A stretch of 64,000 nt of DNA, taken from Streptomyces lienomycini. GTDB taxonomy: Bacteria; Actinomycetota; Actinomycetes; Streptomycetales; Streptomycetaceae. The DNA is taken from the NCBI RefSeq assembly GCF_027947595.1, contig NZ_CP116257.1, forward strand, positions 372,001 to 436,000, in the 5' to 3' direction. The notes under the pieces are model-generated. The model ran no database searches. It was not told where the DNA came from and saw nothing but the letters and a program-made list of their open reading frames with translations. A program made the translations under genes and the position numbers. How positions within the stretch are numbered: the first letter of the stretch is position 1; every line of letters begins with the position of its first letter. This document shows positions 17,096 to 28,820 of this stretch, in pieces.

Positions 17096-17587
17096 TCAGT
17101 GGCCGCCCTGGTCCTTGAAACGCTTGTAGGACCGCTCGATCTCGGCCTCGGCGTCGGTGCGGCCCACCCAGTCGGCCCCCTCGACGGACTTGCCGGGCTC
17201 CAGGTCCTTGTAGACCTCGAAGAAGTGCTGGATCTCCAGGCGGTCGAACTCCGACACGTGGTGGATGTCACGCAGGTGCTCCACACGCGGGTCGGTCGAC
17301 GGCACGCACAGCAGCTTGTCGTCGCCGCCGGCCTCGTCCGTCATCCGGAACATGCCGATCGCGCGGCAGCGGATGAGGCAGCCCGGGAAGGTCGGCTCGT
17401 CCAGGATGACCAGCGCGTCCAGCGGGTCGCCGTCCTCGCCGAGGGTGTTCTCGACGAAGCCGTAGTCGGTCGGGTAGGCGGTCGAGGTGAACAGGCGGCG
17501 GTCCAGGCGGATACGACCGGTCTCGTGGTCCACCTCGTACTTGTTCCGCGAACCCTTCGGGATCTCGATCGTGACGTCGAACTCCAC
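17096..17587 (-). CDS. ppa: Inorganic pyrophosphatase
   Basis: A 163-residue family I soluble pyrophosphatase that hydrolyses PPi and drives biosynthetic reactions. Active-site segments are [34 protein letters not shown] (metal-binding aspartates) and [14 protein letters not shown]. The GTG at 17587 ([12 protein letters not shown]) is selected because GAGGAG lies 7 nt upstream; ATGs at 17602 and 17611 would add a short leader. It is divergent from the carboxypeptidase gene. Confidence 0.96.
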   Translation of the reverse strand: MEFDVTIEIPKGSRNKYEVDHETGRIRLDRRLFTSTAYPTDYGFVENTLGEDGDPLDALVILDEPTFPGCLIRCRAIGMFRMTDEAGGDDKLLCVPSTDPRVEHLRDIHHVSEFDRLEIQHFFEVYKDLEPGKSVEGADWVGRTDAEAEIERSYKRFKDQGGH

Positions 17588-17672
17588 CGGACGCTCCTCC
17601 ATGATCAGCACATAGTTCTGGTGGTTAAGTGTCCCTCACGCAGGTGTGTGATCGCGAAAGGGGCTGGTGACG

Positions 17673-19268
17673 GTGCCAGAGCTGAGACCTTGGCGGACCG
17701 CGGGACCGCGTGGGGCGCGGGTCGCGGACGCCGTACGTCCCCGTCTGGCCCGCTTTGCCCGGGCCGCCGGACCGCGGGTCGCACGGTTCGCACGGGCCAC
17801 GGCGCCGCGGCTCACCCGGATCACGGGGCCGAAGACCTGGCAGTACACCGCCGGTGCCGCCACCGCCGGGCTGGCACTGGCCGCCGGTGTGGTGACCGCC
17901 GCCGGCCCCTGGGACTCCACGGGTCAGCGTACGGCCGAGCGGGACCGGGCCGTCGCACTGGAGCACCCGGGTGGCGCAGATCACGGTCGCGGCTCCGACG
18001 CCACGGGCACGGCGGCCGGTTCGCCCCGGCCCGCGCCCAGCGCCGGGGCCGTACTGACCGGACTCGACGGCGCCCCGCCGCCGGGCGGGGTCAAGGCGCC
18101 CCCCGGCACGACGGCCCTCACAGACCTCCTCGGGCCCCTGCTGGCGGACGACCCCGCGCTCGGCGAGCGCCGCACGGCGGCCGTCGTCGACCTCACCACC
18201 GGCAAGCGCCTGTACGGACTGGACCCCGAGGTCCCGCTCACCCCCGCCTCCACCACCAAGATCGCCACCGCCGTCGCCGCCCTCACCGCCCTCGGCCCCG
18301 ACCACCGCCTCACCACCCGCACCGTCCTGGAGGCCGACACCGGCGAAGTCGTCCTGGTCGGCGGCGGCGACCCCACCCTCACCGCGCGGAAGGACGCCCG
18401 GGGCCTCGCGAGCCTGCGCACCCTCGCCGAGAAGACCGCCGCCGCCCTCAGGAAGCGGAACGTGCGCGAGGTGACGCTGTCGTACGACACGACGCTCTAC
18501 ACCGGTACCGAGACCCACCCGATAGGCGTCAACGAGAACCTCGCCCGCGTCACCGCGCTGATGGCCGACGAGGCCCGCACCGACGACTCCACCAGCGGCC
18601 CCGCCCCGCGCGAGCCCGACCCAGCCGACGCCGCCGCCCGCACCTTCGCCGGCCTCCTGAAGCAGCACGGCATCACCGCTTCCGCCCCCGGCCCGTCCAA
18701 GGCGACCGGCCGCGCCGCCACCCTCGCCACGGTCTCCTCGCCCCCGCTGTCGGCCCTGGTCGAGCGGATGCTCACCAACAGCGACAACGACCTCGCCGAG
18801 GCCCTGGCCCGGCACACCGCCGTCGCGACCGGCAAACCCGCCGACTTCGACGGGGCGGGCGCCGCCGTCACGGCCCGGCTCCAGCAGCTCGGCCTGCCGG
18901 TGGGCGACGCCCGCTTCCACGACGGAAGCGGCCTGGACCGCACCGACCTGATCTCCGCCGGCCTCCTCACCGCCCTGTTGGCCGAGGCCGCCGCCCCCGA
19001 CCGCCCCCAGCTCCGCCCGGTGCTCACCGGCCTCCCGGTCGCCCACTTCACCGGCACGCTGTCCGACCGTTACACGGACGGCGCAGCGGGCCTCGTCCGC
19101 GCCAAGACGGGCACCCTCACCGGCGTGAACACCCTCGCCGGCACGGTGACCACCCCCGACGGCCGCCTCCTGGCCTTCGCCTTCCTGGCCCACGGCACGA
19201 CGGACGCGTGGTCCGCCCAGGCGGCCCTGGACCGGGCGGCGACGAGCCTGGCCTCCCCGACGCCGTAG
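17673..19268 (+). CDS. dacB: D-alanyl-D-alanine carboxypeptidase/endopeptidase (PBP4 type)
   Basis: A 531-residue S13-type penicillin-binding protein. The N-terminal 60-70 residues are Arg-rich, then there is a hydrophobic anchor (AGAATAGLALAAGVVTAA). The catalytic triad of motifs is SxxK (STTK, S193/K196), SxN (SDN, S370) and KTG (K478). It trims pentapeptide side chains of peptidoglycan at the outer membrane face. The GTG at 17673 has AAAGGGG 9 nt upstream; a GTG at 17667 is the alternative. Confidence 0.94.
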   Translation: MPELRPWRTAGPRGARVADAVRPRLARFARAAGPRVARFARATAPRLTRITGPKTWQYTAGAATAGLALAAGVVTAAGPWDSTGQRTAERDRAVALEHPGGADHGRGSDATGTAAGSPRPAPSAGAVLTGLDGAPPPGGVKAPPGTTALTDLLGPLLADDPALGERRTAAVVDLTTGKRLYGLDPEVPLTPASTTKIATAVAALTALGPDHRLTTRTVLEADTGEVVLVGGGDPTLTARKDARGLASLRTLAEKTAAALRKRNVREVTLSYDTTLYTGTETHPIGVNENLARVTALMADEARTDDSTSGPAPREPDPADAAARTFAGLLKQHGITASAPGPSKATGRAATLATVSSPPLSALVERMLTNSDNDLAEALARHTAVATGKPADFDGAGAAVTARLQQLGLPVGDARFHDGSGLDRTDLISAGLLTALLAEAAAPDRPQLRPVLTGLPVAHFTGTLSDRYTDGAAGLVRAKTGTLTGVNTLAGTVTTPDGRLLAFAFLAHGTTDAWSAQAALDRAATSLASPTP

Positions 19269-19348
19269 CCGGGCGGCACCCCGTCACCGCCGCACCCCCG
19301 CCCCCGTACGGCCTGCCCCCGACGGCGGCGCTCCCGTACCGTTGACGC

Positions 19349-20476
19349 ATGACGAGCATCGGCGCACATTCCGGCATGGTCGACTGGAACCTCGCGGTGG
19401 CGACCGCGACCCGGCTCGTACGGCCGGGCCCCGAGGTGAGCCGCGACGAGGCCAGGGCCGTCGTCGCGGAACTCCGCCGCCATGCCAGGTCCTCGGAGGA
19501 ACACGTCCGGGGCTTCACCCGGATGGGCACCGAGGAGACCCACGACACCCCCCTCCTGGTGGTCGACCGGCCCGGCTGGGTCCGGGCCAACGTCGCCGGA
19601 TTCCGGGAGATCCTCAAACCCCTGCTGGAGAAGATGCAGGAACGGCGCGGCGGCGCGGGCAACGCCGTCCTCGGCGCCGTCGGCGGCAAGGTCACCGGCG
19701 TGGAGCTGGGCATGCTGCTGTCCTTCATGTCCTCCCGCGTCCTCGGCCAGTACGAGACGTTCGCCCCCGCCACCCGCGACCTGCCCGCGGGCGCGAACGG
19801 CGGCGGGCGGCTGCTCCTCGTCGCGCCGAACATCGTGCACGTCGAACGCGAACTCGACGTCGAGCCCCACGACTTCCGCCTGTGGGTGACCCTCCACGAG
19901 GAGACGCACCGCACGCAGTTCACGGCGGTGCCCTGGCTCCGGGACCACCTCGAGGGCGAAATCCAGTCGTTCCTGGCCGAGACCGACGTCGACCCGATGA
20001 CCGTGCTCGAACGGATCCGCGAGGCCGCCCAGACCCTCGCCGGGGGCCGCCCCGAGGCGGAGGAGGACGACGACGGCGGCCGGTCGCTGGTCGAACTGGT
20101 GCAGACCCCGGCCCAGCGCGAGGTCCTCGCCCGTCTGACCGCCGTGATGTCCCTCCTGGAGGGCCACGCCGACTTCGTCATGGACGGCGTCGGCCCGCAG
20201 GTCGTGCCGAGCGTCGGCGAGATCCGCGAGAAGTTCCAGCAGCGCCGCGCCAAGGGCGCCTCCCGCCTCGACATGGCGCTGCGCAAGCTGCTCGGCCTCG
20301 ACGCCAAGCTCCGCCAGTACCGCGACGGCGAACGCTTCGTGCGGGCCGTCGTCGACGAGTGCGGCATGGACGGCTTCAACCGCGTCTGGACCTCGCCCAA
20401 CACCCTCCCCACCAAGTCGGAGATCGCCAAACCGGCGGACTGGATCGCGCGGGTGCACCGCAAGCCGGAGGCGTGA
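19349..20476 (+). CDS. Zinc-dependent metalloprotease-like protein (DUF2342 type)
   Basis: A 375-residue protein of the actinobacterial family often annotated as F420-biosynthesis-associated or zinc-dependent metalloprotease. The HExxH motif is HEETH in WVTLHEETHRTQF, with a downstream GHADFVMD as possible third ligand region. The N-terminus (MVDWNLAVATATRLV) and the C-terminus (FNRVWTSPNTLPTKSEI) are family hallmarks. TACCGT lies 7 nt before the ATG, so it is probably leaderless. It lies upstream of tilS-hpt-ftsH as in other actinobacteria; its function is unproven. Confidence 0.85.
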   Translation: MTSIGAHSGMVDWNLAVATATRLVRPGPEVSRDEARAVVAELRRHARSSEEHVRGFTRMGTEETHDTPLLVVDRPGWVRANVAGFREILKPLLEKMQERRGGAGNAVLGAVGGKVTGVELGMLLSFMSSRVLGQYETFAPATRDLPAGANGGGRLLLVAPNIVHVERELDVEPHDFRLWVTLHEETHRTQFTAVPWLRDHLEGEIQSFLAETDVDPMTVLERIREAAQTLAGGRPEAEEDDDGGRSLVELVQTPAQREVLARLTAVMSLLEGHADFVMDGVGPQVVPSVGEIREKFQQRRAKGASRLDMALRKLLGLDAKLRQYRDGERFVRAVVDECGMDGFNRVWTSPNTLPTKSEIAKPADWIARVHRKPEA

Positions 20477-20668
20477 GCCCCGCAGGCGCGGCGTGAAACG
20501 ATTCCGGCCGACGGCAGCCGAACGACCCTCCAATCACCCGTCCGAGGGACCGTGAGCCTTCGGCAGGCGTGCGATGCTCGGAGACCGGCCCGTTTCTGTC
20601 ACCATCTACACACTCTGCGTGACCGAACCTCGGGCTCATCCCCGAAAACTTCATGAAGGGCACCGGAC

Positions 20669-21730
20669 ATGGGTCCCCATCCTGCGGTCGCGGCGATACG
20701 CCTGGCGGTCCGCCGCGTCCTCCACGACGTCCTCTCCGACATCCTCACCGAAGAACCGCACAGCACGGCCGGCGCCTTTGGCACCACGACCGCCGGACGC
20801 ACACCCGAGCGGCCGCCGTCACCGCTCGTGCTCGTCGCGTGCTCCGGCGGCGCCGACTCGATGGCACTCGCCTCCGCCCTCGCCTTCGAGGCCCCCAGGC
20901 TCGGCGTCCGCGCCGGCGGCGTCACCGTCGACCACGGCCTGCAGAACGGCTCCGACCTGCGCGCCGAGGAAGTCGTCCTGCGCCTGCGCGAACTCGGCCT
21001 GGACCCCGTGGAGGCCACCGCCGTGACCGTCGGCCGCGCGGGAGGCCCCGAAGCCGCCGCCCGCGACGCCCGCTACGCCGCACTGGACGCCGCCGCCGCC
21101 CGCCACGGCGCCGCCGCCGTCCTGCTCGGCCACACCCGCGACGACCAGGCCGAGACCGTCCTGCTGGGCCTCGCCCGCGGCTCCGGCATCCGCTCCCTGT
21201 CGGGCATGGCCGCGGTCTCGGGGGCCGGCGGCCGCTACCGGCGCCCCTTCCTCCAGGTCGACCGCCAGACCGCCCGCAAGGCCTGCATGGTCCAGTCCCT
21301 GCCCGTCTGGGACGACCCCCACAACGCCGACCCCGCCTACACCCGCTCCCGGCTGCGCCACGAGGGGCTGCCCGCCCTGGAGAAGGCCCTCGGCAAGGGC
21401 GTCGTCGAGGCCCTCGCCCGGACGGCCCAACTCTCCCGGGACGACGCCGACGCCCTCGACACCTGGGCCCGCCAGGCCGAGGCCGGCGTCCGCGACGCCA
21501 CCGGTGTCCTGGAGTGCGCCAAGCTCTACGCCCTGCCGCCCGCCGTACGCCGCCGGATCCTGCGCCGCGCCGCCCTGGAGGCCGGTGCTCCGGGCGGCGC
21601 CCTGTTCGCCCGCCACATCGAGGAGGTCGACCGGCTGATCACCGGTTGGCGCGGTCAGGGGGCCATCAACCTCCCCGGCAAAGTCGTCGCCCGGCGGCAG
21701 GGTGGCAGACTGGTGATCCGGCAAGGCTGA
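20669..21730 (+). CDS. tilS: tRNA(Ile)-lysidine synthase
   Basis: A 353-residue N-type PP-loop ATPase that converts C34 of the tRNA(Ile) CAU anticodon to lysidine. The PP-loop is SGGADS (59-64), followed by [12 protein letters not shown] and [20 protein letters not shown]. An N-terminal extension of about 50 residues precedes the loop. The C-terminal region is short and lacks the extended TilS_C domains of E. coli, as is normal in actinobacteria. It begins the tilS-hpt-ftsH cluster. Confidence 0.95.
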   Translation: MGPHPAVAAIRLAVRRVLHDVLSDILTEEPHSTAGAFGTTTAGRTPERPPSPLVLVACSGGADSMALASALAFEAPRLGVRAGGVTVDHGLQNGSDLRAEEVVLRLRELGLDPVEATAVTVGRAGGPEAAARDARYAALDAAAARHGAAAVLLGHTRDDQAETVLLGLARGSGIRSLSGMAAVSGAGGRYRRPFLQVDRQTARKACMVQSLPVWDDPHNADPAYTRSRLRHEGLPALEKALGKGVVEALARTAQLSRDDADALDTWARQAEAGVRDATGVLECAKLYALPPAVRRRILRRAALEAGAPGGALFARHIEEVDRLITGWRGQGAINLPGKVVARRQGGRLVIRQG

Positions 21731-21802
21731 ATCCGGACCTCCCACCGATCCGCACACGGATCACCGGGGCGCCGCGGATGGCCGGTGGGACGACCGAAAG
21801 TG

Positions 21803-22363
21803 ATGCGGGTGGACGCGAACGACATGGGTGCCGACCTCGAGAAGGTACTCATCACCAAGGAAGAGATCGACGCGAAGCTGGCCGAACTGGCCGCGAAGAT
21901 CGACGCGGAGTACGCGGGCAAGGACCTGCTCATCGTCGGCGTCCTCAAGGGCGCGGTGATGGTCATGGCCGACCTCGCCCGGTCGCTGTCCACCCCCGTC
22001 ACGATGGACTGGATGGCGGTGTCCTCGTACGGCGCGGGCACCCAGTCCTCCGGAGTGGTGCGGATCCTCAAGGACCTCGACACCGACATCAAGGGCAGGC
22101 ACGTCCTGATCGTCGAGGACATCATCGACTCCGGCCTGACCCTGTCCTGGCTGATCTCCAACCTCGGCTCGCGCGAGCCCGCCTCCCTCAAGGTGTGCAC
22201 GCTGCTGCGCAAGCCCGACGCCGCGAAGGTCGCCATCGACGTGGAGTGGGTCGGCTTCGACATCCCCAACGAGTTCGTCGTCGGTTACGGCCTCGACTAC
22301 GCCGAGAAGTACCGCAACCTCCCGTTCGTCGGTACGCTCGCGCCCCACGTGTACGGCGGCTGA
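21803..22363 (+). CDS. hpt: Hypoxanthine phosphoribosyltransferase
   Basis: A 186-residue purine salvage enzyme using PRPP to make IMP or GMP. The PRPP-binding motif is [17 protein letters not shown], and the C-terminal loop is [26 protein letters not shown]. The ATG at 21803 ([15 protein letters not shown]) is used; in-frame starts also exist at 21785 (GTG) and 21824 (ATG), and none has a strong ribosome-binding site. It lies between tilS and ftsH. Confidence 0.95.
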   Translation: MRVDANDMGADLEKVLITKEEIDAKLAELAAKIDAEYAGKDLLIVGVLKGAVMVMADLARSLSTPVTMDWMAVSSYGAGTQSSGVVRILKDLDTDIKGRHVLIVEDIIDSGLTLSWLISNLGSREPASLKVCTLLRKPDAAKVAIDVEWVGFDIPNEFVVGYGLDYAEKYRNLPFVGTLAPHVYGG

Positions 22364-22557
22364 CACGCCCTCGCGGCGGACCGCACGGCGATCGGGGGGC
22401 CGACGGGAACCCCGGAGGCCTCCGCGCCGTTGGAGCATGCAGACGGGACGCCAGACCTCCCGTGCGGCTGAGCGCCGCCGCGCTGGGGTACCGTCAGAAG
22501 AACTGTCTTATCAAACTCACTATGGCAGGAGGGACGGGGCGACACCGCTCCGTGTGG

Positions 22558-24597
<2,040 letters not shown>

Positions 24598-24651
24598 CCC
24601 CGGTCGATCGTCTCCGGATCGTCCCCCGGTGTCCCACCAGGCCCGGAATGT

Positions 24652-24692
24652 ATGCCGCGCCCCCCAGGTTCTAGCCTTGGGGGGTGCGGCAT
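24652..24692. terminator. Long hairpin between ftsH and folE
   Basis: A near-perfect inverted repeat of about 17 bp (ATGCCGCGCCCCCCAGG against CCTTGGGGGGTGCGGCAT, one bulge and one wobble) has a 5-nt loop. It follows the ftsH stop and also overlaps a TAGCCT -10-like hexamer (24672-24677) suitable for folE. Confidence 0.65.
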
Positions 24693-24734
24693 TTCCGTAT
24701 GCCGACGCAGGACGGATCAGGAACGAGGCATCAG

Positions 24735-25340
24735 ATGACCGATCCCGTGACCTTGGACGGCGAGGGCCGCGTCGGCGAGTTCGACGAGAAGCGGGCCGAG
24801 AACGCCGTACGCGAGCTGCTCATCGCGGTCGGCGAGGACCCGGACCGCGAGGGCCTGAGGGAGACTCCGGCACGCGTGGCGCGGGCGTACAAGGAGATAT
24901 TCGCCGGCCTGTGGCAGCAGCCGGAGGACGTGCTGACGACGACGTTCGACCTCGGACACGACGAGATGGTCCTGGTGAAGGACATCGAGGTGTTCTCGAC
25001 ATGTGAACATCATCTGGTGCCGTTCCGCGGAGTGGCGCACGTCGGCTACATCCCGTCCACCAGCGGGAAGATCACCGGTCTGTCCAAGCTGGCCCGCCTC
25101 GTGGACGTCTACGCCCGCCGCCCCCAGGTGCAGGAACGTCTGACGACGCAGATCGCGGACTCCCTGATGCAGATCCTGGAGCCGCGCGGAGTGATCGTCG
25201 TGGTCGAGTGCGAGCACATGTGCATGTCGATGCGAGGGATCCGCAAGCCCGGCGCGAAGACCATCACCTCGGCCGTACGCGGCCAGCTGCGCGACGGCGC
25301 CACACGCAACGAGGCGATGAGCCTGATCATGGCGCGCTGA
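24735..25340 (+). CDS. folE: GTP cyclohydrolase I
   Basis: A 201-residue enzyme that makes dihydroneopterin triphosphate, the first step of tetrahydrofolate synthesis. The zinc/active-site motifs are [12 protein letters not shown] and the later [15 protein letters not shown]; the C-terminus is [14 protein letters not shown] 24735 ([11 protein letters not shown]) gives the usual length; an upstream ATG at 24684 lies within the promoter/hairpin. It converges on the folP-folB-folK-DUF3180 cluster, so the folate genes meet tail to tail with 13 bp between stops. Confidence 0.96.
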   Translation: MTDPVTLDGEGRVGEFDEKRAENAVRELLIAVGEDPDREGLRETPARVARAYKEIFAGLWQQPEDVLTTTFDLGHDEMVLVKDIEVFSTCEHHLVPFRGVAHVGYIPSTSGKITGLSKLARLVDVYARRPQVQERLTTQIADSLMQILEPRGVIVVVECEHMCMSMRGIRKPGAKTITSAVRGQLRDGATRNEAMSLIMAR

Positions 25341-25353
25341 GCGAGCCGAAGGA

Positions 25354-25842
25354 TCAGGCCGCGGACGCCGCGCCCGGGTGGTTGTCGTCCTCGTCCTCCG
25401 GGAGCTTGCAGACGCGCTCCATGAAGACCGCGGCCGCTATGACGGCGATGCCCGCCACGACCGAGGCGCCCGCGTAGATGGCCTGGTCGCGGCGGGCCGG
25501 GACGTCGAGGTACTCCAGCAGGAAGACGCCCGTGCCGCCGTACATGCCGGCGACGAGGGCGGCCACCAGGGCGCTGGCCTGGCCGAAGACGACCGCGCGG
25601 GCCGCCATCATCGGGTCGACGCCCTTGGCGCCGGGGACCCGCTCCCGCTGCGCCTTCAGGCGGGCGCGGATCGACAGGGCCGTGGCCAGCAGGATCACGG
25701 CGATCAGGGCCAGGACGACGGGCGCGGCCAGGGGGACGCTCGGGAGGGTGCCCACCGAGTTCCACAGGCGGGCTCCGGCCCAGGACAGGACCCCGGCGAC
25801 GACGAACACGCCGGCCAGCACCCTGATGCGCAGCTCTTTCAC
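25354..25842 (-). CDS. DUF3180 membrane protein
   Basis: A 162-residue protein with four predicted membrane helices (near residues 7-24, 37-57, 83-105 and 118-138) and a short acidic tail (PEDEDDNHPG). DUF3180 genes lie directly after folK in many actinobacteria, as here (61 bp after folK). The function is unknown; a link to folate metabolism rests only on gene order. Confidence 0.85.
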   Translation of the reverse strand: MKELRIRVLAGVFVVAGVLSWAGARLWNSVGTLPSVPLAAPVVLALIAVILLATALSIRARLKAQRERVPGAKGVDPMMAARAVVFGQASALVAALVAGMYGGTGVFLLEYLDVPARRDQAIYAGASVVAGIAVIAAAVFMERVCKLPEDEDDNHPGAASAA

Positions 25843-25903
25843 GGTGTCCCGGTGTCCCTTCGGTTCCCCTGCGTGGTCGTCCTGACCTCGTCGACCTTAA
25901 CGA

Positions 25904-26515
25904 CTACTCGGGCAGCCGGAGTTCCAGGTCGGCGCGGGGCGCGACGCCGTCACGGGTGACGGACTCCAGGAGGTCCGCGACCGTGCCCTGGCCGGGCAGC
26001 AGGGCCTCGGGCTCCACGTCGAGCCAGGGGGCGAGCACGAAGGCGCGCTCGTGGGCACGGGGGTGGGGCAGGGTGAGCTGCGGGTCGTCGGAGACGACCT
26101 CGGCGTAGGCGACGATGTCGACGTCGAGTGTGCGCGGGCCCCAGCGTTCGTCGCGGACGCGGTGGAAGGCCTCCTCGACCGCGTGCGCGCGCTCCAGGAG
26201 CGAGGACGGGGGCAGCGTCGTCTTCAGCAGCACGACCGCGTTGAAGTACGAGGGCTGGCTGCCGGGGTCGACGCCCCACGGCTCCGTCTCGTACACCGGG
26301 GAGACCCCTTTGACGCGGACGCCCGGAGTGTCCTCCAGGGCGTCGATGGCGCCCTGGAGGGTCTCCAGCCGGTTGCCGAGGTTGGCGCCGAGGGCGATCA
26401 CGGCACGCTTGGGGTTGGACAGGGTGGTGTCCGCGGCGTCGACCTGTTCGATGACGGAGGCGGGCACGGGCTGTACGGTCGGGTCGCTCGGACCCTTGGC
26501 GAAGGGGGCGCTCAT
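25904..26515 (-). CDS. folK: 2-amino-4-hydroxy-6-hydroxymethyldihydropteridine pyrophosphokinase
   Basis: A 203-residue HPPK with a 35-residue extension before the domain. Family motifs are ALGANLGNRLETLQGAIDAL, SPVYETEPWGVDPGSQPSYFNAV and WGPRTLDVDIVAY, with the final HPRAHERAFVLAPW. It transfers pyrophosphate from ATP to the pterin. Its ATG overlaps the folB stop (ATGA), so translation is coupled. Confidence 0.96.
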   Translation of the reverse strand: MSAPFAKGPSDPTVQPVPASVIEQVDAADTTLSNPKRAVIALGANLGNRLETLQGAIDALEDTPGVRVKGVSPVYETEPWGVDPGSQPSYFNAVVLLKTTLPPSSLLERAHAVEEAFHRVRDERWGPRTLDVDIVAYAEVVSDDPQLTLPHPRAHERAFVLAPWLDVEPEALLPGQGTVADLLESVTRDGVAPRADLELRLPE

Positions 26516-26871
26516 ACACGGCTCCGGATGATGGTGACGGTGACGTCGTCGAAGGGGACGGTGATCGGTGCGTCCGGCTTGTGGACGCAGACCTCGACCT
26601 CCTCGACCCCCTCGTGTTTCAGACACACCTGGGCGATGCGCTCGGCGAGCGTCTCGACGAGGTTGACGGGCTCGCCCTCGACGACGGCCACGACCTCCTC
26701 GGCCACGATGCCGTAGTGCACGGTCTTCGTCAGGTCGTCGTCGGCCGCGGCCGGCCGGGTGTCCAGCCCCAGGACGATGTCCACGAGGAAGGTCTGGCCG
26801 TCCTCGCGCTCCTTGGGGAACACACCGTGGTGCCCGCGGGCCTTCAGGCCGCGCAGCGCGACACGATCCAC
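26512..26871 (-). CDS. folB: Dihydroneopterin aldolase
   Basis: A 119-residue FolB. The GTG at 26871 (VDRVALRGLKARGHHGVFPKE) is preceded by GGAG 8 nt upstream; the earlier in-frame ATG at 26958 would add an atypical leader. Visible motifs are GHHGVF and VHYGIVAEEV plus the catalytic-lysine region VHKPDAP. It cleaves dihydroneopterin to the hydroxymethyl pterin used by FolK. About 237 bp upstream, down to the NTF2-like gene, hold no gene; a weak inverted repeat (27065-27073 / 27101-27109) is present. Confidence 0.95.
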   Translation of the reverse strand: MDRVALRGLKARGHHGVFPKEREDGQTFLVDIVLGLDTRPAAADDDLTKTVHYGIVAEEVVAVVEGEPVNLVETLAERIAQVCLKHEGVEEVEVCVHKPDAPITVPFDDVTVTIIRSRV

Positions 26872-27108
26872 GCGAATCACTCCTGCAGTCGTCGGTCTCG
26901 GCCGGTCGTACCACGTGCGGGCGGCACGCCGGATCCAGTCGAATCTACCCGCGGGCACCGACAGTGCCGGGCCACGGGGGGTGTGGGGCCGGGTGGGGCG
27001 CGGCAGGTTTCACTCCGCGTTCTCCCTGGCGGCCCCGGTGGATCACGGGTTGGTAGCCGCCCATACCCGGCGGTCCGTGATTCCAACCACTTCTGTTGCC
27101 CCGCCGGG

Positions 27109-27612
27109 TCAGGGCGGGGTCTCGTCGCCCTCTTCGTCCTCGGTCTCGGCGAGTACCGGGGAGGCGTGGTGCGACCAGAGCTTCCAGCCGGCCGGCGTGC
27201 GCCGGAACGTGTTGGTGGCGACCACGAGCCGGCCGACGAGCGGGCCGAGTTCCTCGCCGCCGTCGGGGGCGGGGCCGCCGCTGAGAATGTTCTCGGTGCA
27301 GGTGACCAGGGCGGTGTCGCCGGTGACGGAGACGTGCACGTCGGTGAGGAAGAACTGGATGTAGTCCGTGTTCGCCATGATCAGGGCGTACGAGCGGAGG
27401 ACCTCGCCGCGGCCGGTGAGCACCGGCCAGCCGGGGTGCACGCAGGAGACCACGCCGACGTCGGCCGGGTCGTGGTACGACTCGTCGACCCCCAGGTCGG
27501 ACGGGGTGAGCCAGAACTCGGAGACCTTCTCGAAATCGCCCTCCTCCAGCGCCTCGTAGAACGCGGTGTTGGCGGCCTCGACCTGCTCGACGTCGAGGTG
27601 CGGCGCGCTCAC
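27109..27612 (-). CDS. NTF2/SnoaL-like protein (nuclear transport factor 2 fold)
   Basis: A 167-residue protein with a SnoaL-3-type NTF2 fold: EAANTAFYEALEEGDFEKVSEFW, then HPGWPVLTGRGEVLRSYALIM, VTGDTALVTCTENIL and NTFRRTPAGWKLWSHHASPV. The GTG at 27612 overlaps the folP stop (GTGA), so it is coupled to folP. The family contains enzymes and small-ligand binders; no function can be named. Its conserved position inside the folate cluster suggests a pterin- or folate-related role, which is only an inference. Confidence 0.85.
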   Translation of the reverse strand: MSAPHLDVEQVEAANTAFYEALEEGDFEKVSEFWLTPSDLGVDESYHDPADVGVVSCVHPGWPVLTGRGEVLRSYALIMANTDYIQFFLTDVHVSVTGDTALVTCTENILSGGPAPDGGEELGPLVGRLVVATNTFRRTPAGWKLWSHHASPVLAETEDEEGDETPP

Positions 27613-28475
27613 CGGGCTCCTTCGACGGCGCGGGCGACCCGTACGGCGTCGGCCGTGGCGCGTACCTCGTGCACGCGCACGGCCCAGGCGCCCGCGTGCG
27701 CCGCGAGGGCGGAGACCGCGGCGGTCGCGGCGTCGCGCTCGCGCGCGGGGGGCGGGGTGGCCTGCGGGCCGGCGAGGACCCGGCCGAGGAAGCGCTTGCG
27801 GGAGGCGGCGACGAGGAGGGGGTGGCCGAGGGCGAGGAGACGGTCCAGGTGGGCGAGGAGGACGAGGTCGTGGTCGGCGTCCTTGGAGAAGCCGAGACCG
27901 GGGTCCACGACGATGCGGTCGGGTGCGACGCCGCCCTCCAGGACGGCTTCCACGCGCGCGTGGAGCTCGTCGACGACCTCGGTGACGACGTCGGCGTAGG
28001 TGCCCTTCACGTTGCCGCCGTCCAGGAGGCCGCGCCAGTGCATGACGACGAAGGGGGCGCCCGCGTCGGCGACGACCGGGATCATCCCGGGGTCGGCGAG
28101 GCCGCCGCTGACGTCGTTGACCAGGGCGGCGCCTGCGGCGAGGGCCTGCTCGGCGACGGAGGCGCGCATGGTGTCCACGGAGATCGTGACGCCCTCGGAG
28201 GCCAGGCCGCGGACGACGGGGACGACGCGCCTGAGTTCCTCGTCCTCGTCGACACGGGTCGCGCCGGGGCGGGTGGACTCGCCGCCGACGTCCACGAGGT
28301 CGGCGCCCTCGGCCACCAGGTCGAGGCCGTGCTTGATGGCGGCCGTGACGTCGAAGAAGCGGCCGCCGTCCGAGAAGGAGTCGGGGGTCACGTTGACGAC
28401 TCCCATGACCGCGCAGCGGTCCCATGCGGTCAGTCCCGCGAGGTGGTGGCGGCGGGCGGTCGTCTGCTTGCTCAT
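27609..28475 (-). CDS. folP: Dihydropteroate synthase
   Basis: A 288-residue TIM-barrel enzyme joining the pterin to p-aminobenzoate, the sulfonamide target. Signature segments are MGVVNVTPDSFSDGGRF, DVGGESTRPGA, VNDVSGG, DPGLGFSKDADHD and ASRKRFLG. ATG 28475 (MSKQTTARRHHL) is the start; the frame is open further up only because it crosses the repetitive element that lies immediately upstream. Confidence 0.97.
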   Translation of the reverse strand: MSKQTTARRHHLAGLTAWDRCAVMGVVNVTPDSFSDGGRFFDVTAAIKHGLDLVAEGADLVDVGGESTRPGATRVDEDEELRRVVPVVRGLASEGVTISVDTMRASVAEQALAAGAALVNDVSGGLADPGMIPVVADAGAPFVVMHWRGLLDGGNVKGTYADVVTEVVDELHARVEAVLEGGVAPDRIVVDPGLGFSKDADHDLVLLAHLDRLLALGHPLLVAASRKRFLGRVLAGPQATPPPARERDAATAAVSALAAHAGAWAVRVHEVRATADAVRVARAVEGAR

Positions 28476-28820
28476 GGGTTCAGCGTAGGTGGTGGGGGTG
28501 CGCGTGATGCCTGCGGCGCCTGGTGCGGGTTCGGTGGGGGTGCGGGTAGCGCCTTGGGCTGGGTGGGGGGTCGGGGCCGGGACGGGGGTGTCCGTCCTCG
28601 GAACGGCGCGGAAGCGGTTGGCCACAGAAGTGGGCTCCGTTGACGCGCCAACCGCTGCGGGCGGACACCCCCCGCCCCGTCCCCTTCCCGCCGTACGCGG
28701 CTGACCCTCGCCCCTCGCCGGTGCCGCTTCCCGCCGTACGCGGCTTTCCGGCGACTCCTCTTCGGGGGCGCTTCCCGCCGTACGCGGCTCACTCGGGTGT
28801 CGTACGCCGGTCCGGTCGCC
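28476..28820. repeat. Dispersed element copy A (inverted relative to copy B at 48.75-49.09 kb)
   Basis: This 345-bp gene-free gap upstream of folP is, in inverse orientation, largely the same sequence as 48750-49090. It contains three copies of the 19-mer CTTCCCGCCGTACGCGGCT at 28684-28702, 28727-28745 and 28771-28789 (spacing 43 and 44 bp). It also contains a hairpin region with GCGGTTGGC near 28614 and GCCAACCGC near 28650, and a G-rich part next to folP. No credible protein is encoded. Confidence 0.85.
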
